Assembly (NCBI GenBank): GCA_022014155.1
Contig: JAKLLS010000016.1
Coordinates: 1-41,090, forward strand
Source of the DNA: Marinobacter sp.
Lineage (GTDB): Bacteria > Pseudomonadota > Gammaproteobacteria > Pseudomonadales > Oleiphilaceae
Length of the DNA stretch: 41,090 nucleotides
Reading direction: 5' to 3'
A program made the translations under genes and the position numbers. Under the pieces are notes generated by a model. That model made no database searches. It worked only from the letters and a program-made list of their open reading frames with translations, and was not told the DNA's origin. Shown here one piece after another: positions 38,587 through 41,090 of this stretch (position 1 is the first letter of the stretch; the number at the start of each line of letters is the position of its first letter).

Positions 38587-39216
38587 TTACAGGTAGTCCT
38601 GGCTCATCAGGCAAACCTGTTCTTTTTCATCGGGGCCGAGGTAAGGCAGCAATAACTGCATCATCTGGTAGACGCCCCGGCCGGGATCGACCGCATCCCG
38701 GTCATCCAGATGGGATAGGCTATCATAACTGCTCCAATAACAGGCCGTTAGCGTCAACTGTTCACAAAGAGATGCAAGTTGGCTGTCGCTGATTTTCATC
38801 ATGCCTTGACGCTGCAGGCTACTGCAAATAGTGGCAAAGGCCGCTGTTTTCTTTTTCAGTATCCGCTTGAATCTGTTTTGCAGTTGGTCGTACCGGGACA
38901 GGACGTTGACCAGGTCCTGGTACAGAAACCGGTACCGCGCGACCGTTTCGAACAGCAGGTGGAGAAAGAAGCTCTGTTGATCAAGGCTGATCTCCACGTC
39001 CTCCGGCACCGCCAGCAGGTCTATCATCTCGTCTTCGTAACGATCAAACAGTTCTCCGACGATGTCGCCCTTGCTTTTGAAGTGGTAGTACAGGTTGCCG
39101 GGACTGATCTCCAGTTCGTCGGAGATCAGCAGGGTCGTGACGTTGGGTTCACCGACGCCATTGAACAGCATCAGGCTGGCGTCGAGTATTCGGTCGCGGG
39201 TTTTGATTTTTTTCAT
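38587..39216 (-). CDS. phaD: TetR family regulator, PhaD-like
   Basis: A 209-residue transcription factor with the N-terminal TetR helix-turn-helix (about residues 25-47; ELEISPGNLYYHFKSKGDI). The start MKKIKTRDRILDASLMLFN and the ligand domain (FLHLLFETVARYRFLYQDLV) closely recall Pseudomonas PhaD, which activates phasin genes. Six bp separate it from the convergent phasin stop. ATG 39216 is chosen over upstream frame extension. The DNA target and ligand are not visible. It follows the exonuclease III gene by 19 bp. Confidence 0.82.
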   Translation of the reverse strand: MKKIKTRDRILDASLMLFNGVGEPNVTTLLISDELEISPGNLYYHFKSKGDIVGELFDRYEDEMIDLLAVPEDVEISLDQQSFFLHLLFETVARYRFLYQDLVNVLSRYDQLQNRFKRILKKKTAAFATICSSLQRQGMMKISDSQLASLCEQLTLTACYWSSYDSLSHLDDRDAVDPGRGVYQMMQLLLPYLGPDEKEQVCLMSQDYL

Positions 39217-39235
39217 GTCGCGGCCTGGTTGTGGA

Positions 39236-40048
39236 TTAAAGGTCGAAACGGGCCCAGATCGGGCAATGGTCCGACGGTCGCTCCATGGCGCGGATATCAT
39301 AGGACACACCAGCCTCCCTGGCCTTGGGCAGCAGGCTGTCGCTTGCCATGATCAGGTCGATACGCAGGCCCCGCTTGGGCTCCCGCTCGAATCCCCGGCT
39401 ACGGTAATCGAACCAGCTGAAGGTATCGGCTTCTTCGGGGTGAAGGTGGCGGAAAACGTCCGTGTAGCCACGGCTCTCGACCTGACCAAGCCATTCACGC
39501 TCTTCCGGGAGGAACGAACATTTGCCTGTGCGCAACCAGCGCTTGGCATTATCGGCCCCGATACCGATGTCTTTGTCGGTCGGCGAAATATTCATATCGC
39601 CCATGAGCACAACATGGCCACCTGCCGCTTTCAGGTCATCCAGATATCGCATCAGGTCGTTGTAGAACTTTTCCTTGGCGGGAAACTTGACCGGATGGTC
39701 CCGGCTTTCACCCTGAGGGAAGTAGCCGTTAATAACGGTGATTTTCTCGCCATTGCGGGAAAATTGAGCGGTGATCAGGCGACGCTGGGCGTCCTCCTCA
39801 TCCCACGGGTACCCTTTGATCACCTTGTCTGGCTCCTGCCGCGACAGCAGCGCCACGCCGTAATGGGTTTTCTGACCATGGAAATGCACGTGATAGCCGA
39901 GTTCCCGAATGGCCTCCACGGGGAACTCCTCATCCTTCACCTTGGTTTCCTGAAGACCGATCACGTCCGGGTTCAGGGTGTTGATCACTTCTTCCAACTG
40001 GTGCAGGCGGGTACGGATACTATTGACGTTGAAGGAAACGAAGGTCAT
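39236..40048 (-). CDS. xthA: Exodeoxyribonuclease III
   Basis: AP endonuclease and 3'-5' exonuclease of base excision repair, 270 residues, EEP fold. Motifs: [23 protein letters not shown] (metal-binding Glu), [24 protein letters not shown] and [13 protein letters not shown] (catalytic Asp-His). Start ATG 40048; the upstream extension is not needed. Same strand as phaD and 19 bp from it, so these may be co-transcribed; I see no functional reason for that. Confidence 0.95.
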   Translation of the reverse strand: MTFVSFNVNSIRTRLHQLEEVINTLNPDVIGLQETKVKDEEFPVEAIRELGYHVHFHGQKTHYGVALLSRQEPDKVIKGYPWDEEDAQRRLITAQFSRNGEKITVINGYFPQGESRDHPVKFPAKEKFYNDLMRYLDDLKAAGGHVVLMGDMNISPTDKDIGIGADNAKRWLRTGKCSFLPEEREWLGQVESRGYTDVFRHLHPEEADTFSWFDYRSRGFEREPKRGLRIDLIMASDSLLPKAREAGVSYDIRAMERPSDHCPIWARFDL

Positions 40049-40147
40049 CGGTGAACACTCTCTGATTCGCTGGCTCAGTGGCATGGGCTTTAGCGCAGGA
40101 GTTTACCACAGCCAACCGGGGATTCCGCCTTGGCTGAGAGGACGTTG

Positions 40148-40891
40148 TCATGGAGTCAGTTTACAGTCCGGCTGTCGGGTGACTTGATACCGGATGTGGA
40201 CGGTATAGTTACCTTCTTCGGATTCCCGGATATTGCTCAAGCCGATGTAATCGGTGAGGGCGCCGGATTTGTTGTAGCCCAGGATGATAGGGTCCACCAG
40301 GAAACGGGCGATTACGCCAGAAGGCCGTATACGAACGATATGGGCGGCGTCGGTCTTGTCTGACGTTGCCTCCTCCATCACGAAACCGTAATGCTCGCCA
40401 CGGGTCGGGCCGAGAAAACGGAAGTCGACCGAGCGCCCCGCAACCACTGAATCCCAGTTGCGCCGCACGAAGTTATCGAATCCTGCGTCCACCACGACGG
40501 AATCATTAAAGCTTACATCGAACGTTTGCATTTTCCCTGAAGGGGTATGCCAACGAATGGCGAGCGTATCGTCATCATCCTGTTTCACGATGAGAGATTC
40601 GTTGAAGTCCGGCTGCTGGAAGGTCATCTCCGGGCGAAGCGGCGAGTGCTGGTAGTGCAGCTCCTTTGTGGCAAAGGTCCGGCCAGTGTCCGGCTTTCTG
40701 TAATCTACAGAATGCGTGTCTGGTCTCCAAATACCACGGTTACAGGTCCCGGCTACGACATGATGCTCTTCATACACCAGGGAGCCGCTGTCGCTGGCCT
40801 TACCAACGAACTGAAACTCCGACTCAGCAGCGAACGCCCTGGTGGCCAGCAGCCAGGCGGTCGCCATTGACAGGGATTGGCGAGTATTCAT
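40148..40891 (-). CDS. Exported protein of unknown function
   Basis: A 247-residue protein with a Sec signal peptide (MNTRQSLSMATAWLLATRAFAA, cleavage near residue 22) followed by a soluble, beta-rich, likely periplasmic domain. Conserved-looking features are two cysteines (one in VAGTCNRGIW, one near the end in QPDCKL) that could form a disulfide. I do not recognise a family. ATG 40891 overlaps the stop of the upstream DUF2878 gene by 4 bp, so the two are co-translated. 99 bp separate it from exonuclease III. Confidence 0.75.
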   Translation of the reverse strand: MNTRQSLSMATAWLLATRAFAAESEFQFVGKASDSGSLVYEEHHVVAGTCNRGIWRPDTHSVDYRKPDTGRTFATKELHYQHSPLRPEMTFQQPDFNESLIVKQDDDDTLAIRWHTPSGKMQTFDVSFNDSVVVDAGFDNFVRRNWDSVVAGRSVDFRFLGPTRGEHYGFVMEEATSDKTDAAHIVRIRPSGVIARFLVDPIILGYNKSGALTDYIGLSNIRESEEGNYTVHIRYQVTRQPDCKLTP

Positions 40892-41090
40892 GACGCAAGC
40901 TCCGTGTATAGCGTGTTGCGAACGAGCAACAGCAGGGGGAACACCACCATCCATCCAAGTGCCAGTGCCACCAGTGACAAAGTCATCATCGGCAACTCCA
41001 CCGCGCCCAACTGGCTGGCGGACCAGTACGCAAACGGACCCGCCATGGGGGCAAGCACCCAGGGCAGCCATGGTTTCCGGCTGACCCATT
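40888..41090 (-). CDS. DUF2878 family membrane protein, 5' part outside the window
   Basis: Only the last 67 residues are visible, ending YTELAS. They contain two hydrophobic segments (around WLPWVLAPMAGPFAYW and MTLSLVALALGWMVVFPLLLL), which match the end of DUF2878 inner-membrane proteins from memory. In related bacteria such genes cluster with cyclopropane synthase and DUF1365/3833 genes. The stop TGA overlaps the next ATG. The frame has no stop up to the window edge. Confidence 0.65.
   Translation of the reverse strand, partial: WVSRKPWLPWVLAPMAGPFAYWSASQLGAVELPMMTLSLVALALGWMVVFPLLLLVRNTLYTELAS

Overview
The window reads as ordinary chromosome of a marine gammaproteobacterium, most like Marinobacter or a close relative. 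The evidence is moderate-to-high GC, dense operons, and a gene order that from memory matches two stretches of Pseudomonas aeruginosa: fabI-yejFEBA-mltD-gloB-methyltransferase-rnhA-dnaQ-fimL, and DUF934-cysI-metH-nfuA. I see no phage, transposase, integrase, CRISPR array, rRNA or plasmid gene. Every large reading frame is intact; the only truncated genes are cut by the window edges (serS on the left, a DUF2878 gene on the right).

Layout. 1-2.1 kb: serS (5' cut) translationally coupled to the uroporphyrinogen-III methyltransferase gene, with a bidirectional terminator shared with convergent DAHP synthase. 3.3-5.2 kb: a DUF1631 protein. 5.25-11.7 kb, minus strand: yejABEF peptide importer followed by fabI. 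11.8-14.4 kb, minus: mltD and gloB. 14.5-18.35 kb, plus: methyltransferase, rnhA, dnaQ, fimL. 18.4-21.0 kb: an SCP2-like protein, then divergent sohB and an acuI-type reductase. 21.07-21.18 kb: a striking intergenic inverted-repeat element. 21.2-27.7 kb, minus: cysI with its DUF934 partner, and metH with a DUF2970 membrane protein; a previously easy-to-miss 34-residue membrane protein lies between them on plus. 27.9-30.3 kb, plus: nfuA, a DUF445 membrane protein and a small anchored protein. 30.3-32.5 kb, minus: yccA and tusDCBE. A tRNA-Ser(UGA) with a strong promoter follows. 32.8-37.8 kb, minus: two YeeE/YedE sulfur transporter halves, a Blh-type sulfurtransferase, hemH and the 5-oxoprolinase genes pxpABC. 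38.1-40.0 kb: a phasin, convergent phaD-like regulator, and exonuclease III. 40.1-41.1 kb: an exported unknown protein and a DUF2878 membrane protein.

How it fits together. Sulfur, Fe-S and tetrapyrrole chemistry recur: the SUMT product leads to siroheme (needed by CysI) and cobalamin (needed by MetH); CysI makes sulfide; TusBCDE relays persulfide sulfur to tRNA; NfuA carries Fe-S clusters; HemH makes heme; YeeE/YedE plus Blh handle reduced sulfur. This shared theme is an inference from gene content, not proof of co-regulation.

I did not find a convincing new multi-gene defence or biosynthetic system. The best leads are the 21 kb inverted-repeat element, the minus-strand terminator and possible small RNA or leader upstream of the YeeE pair, the two-cysteine DsrC/TusE protein, the 34-residue membrane protein whose stop lies in one palindrome with the stop of the DUF2970 gene, and the uncharacterised exported protein at the right edge.
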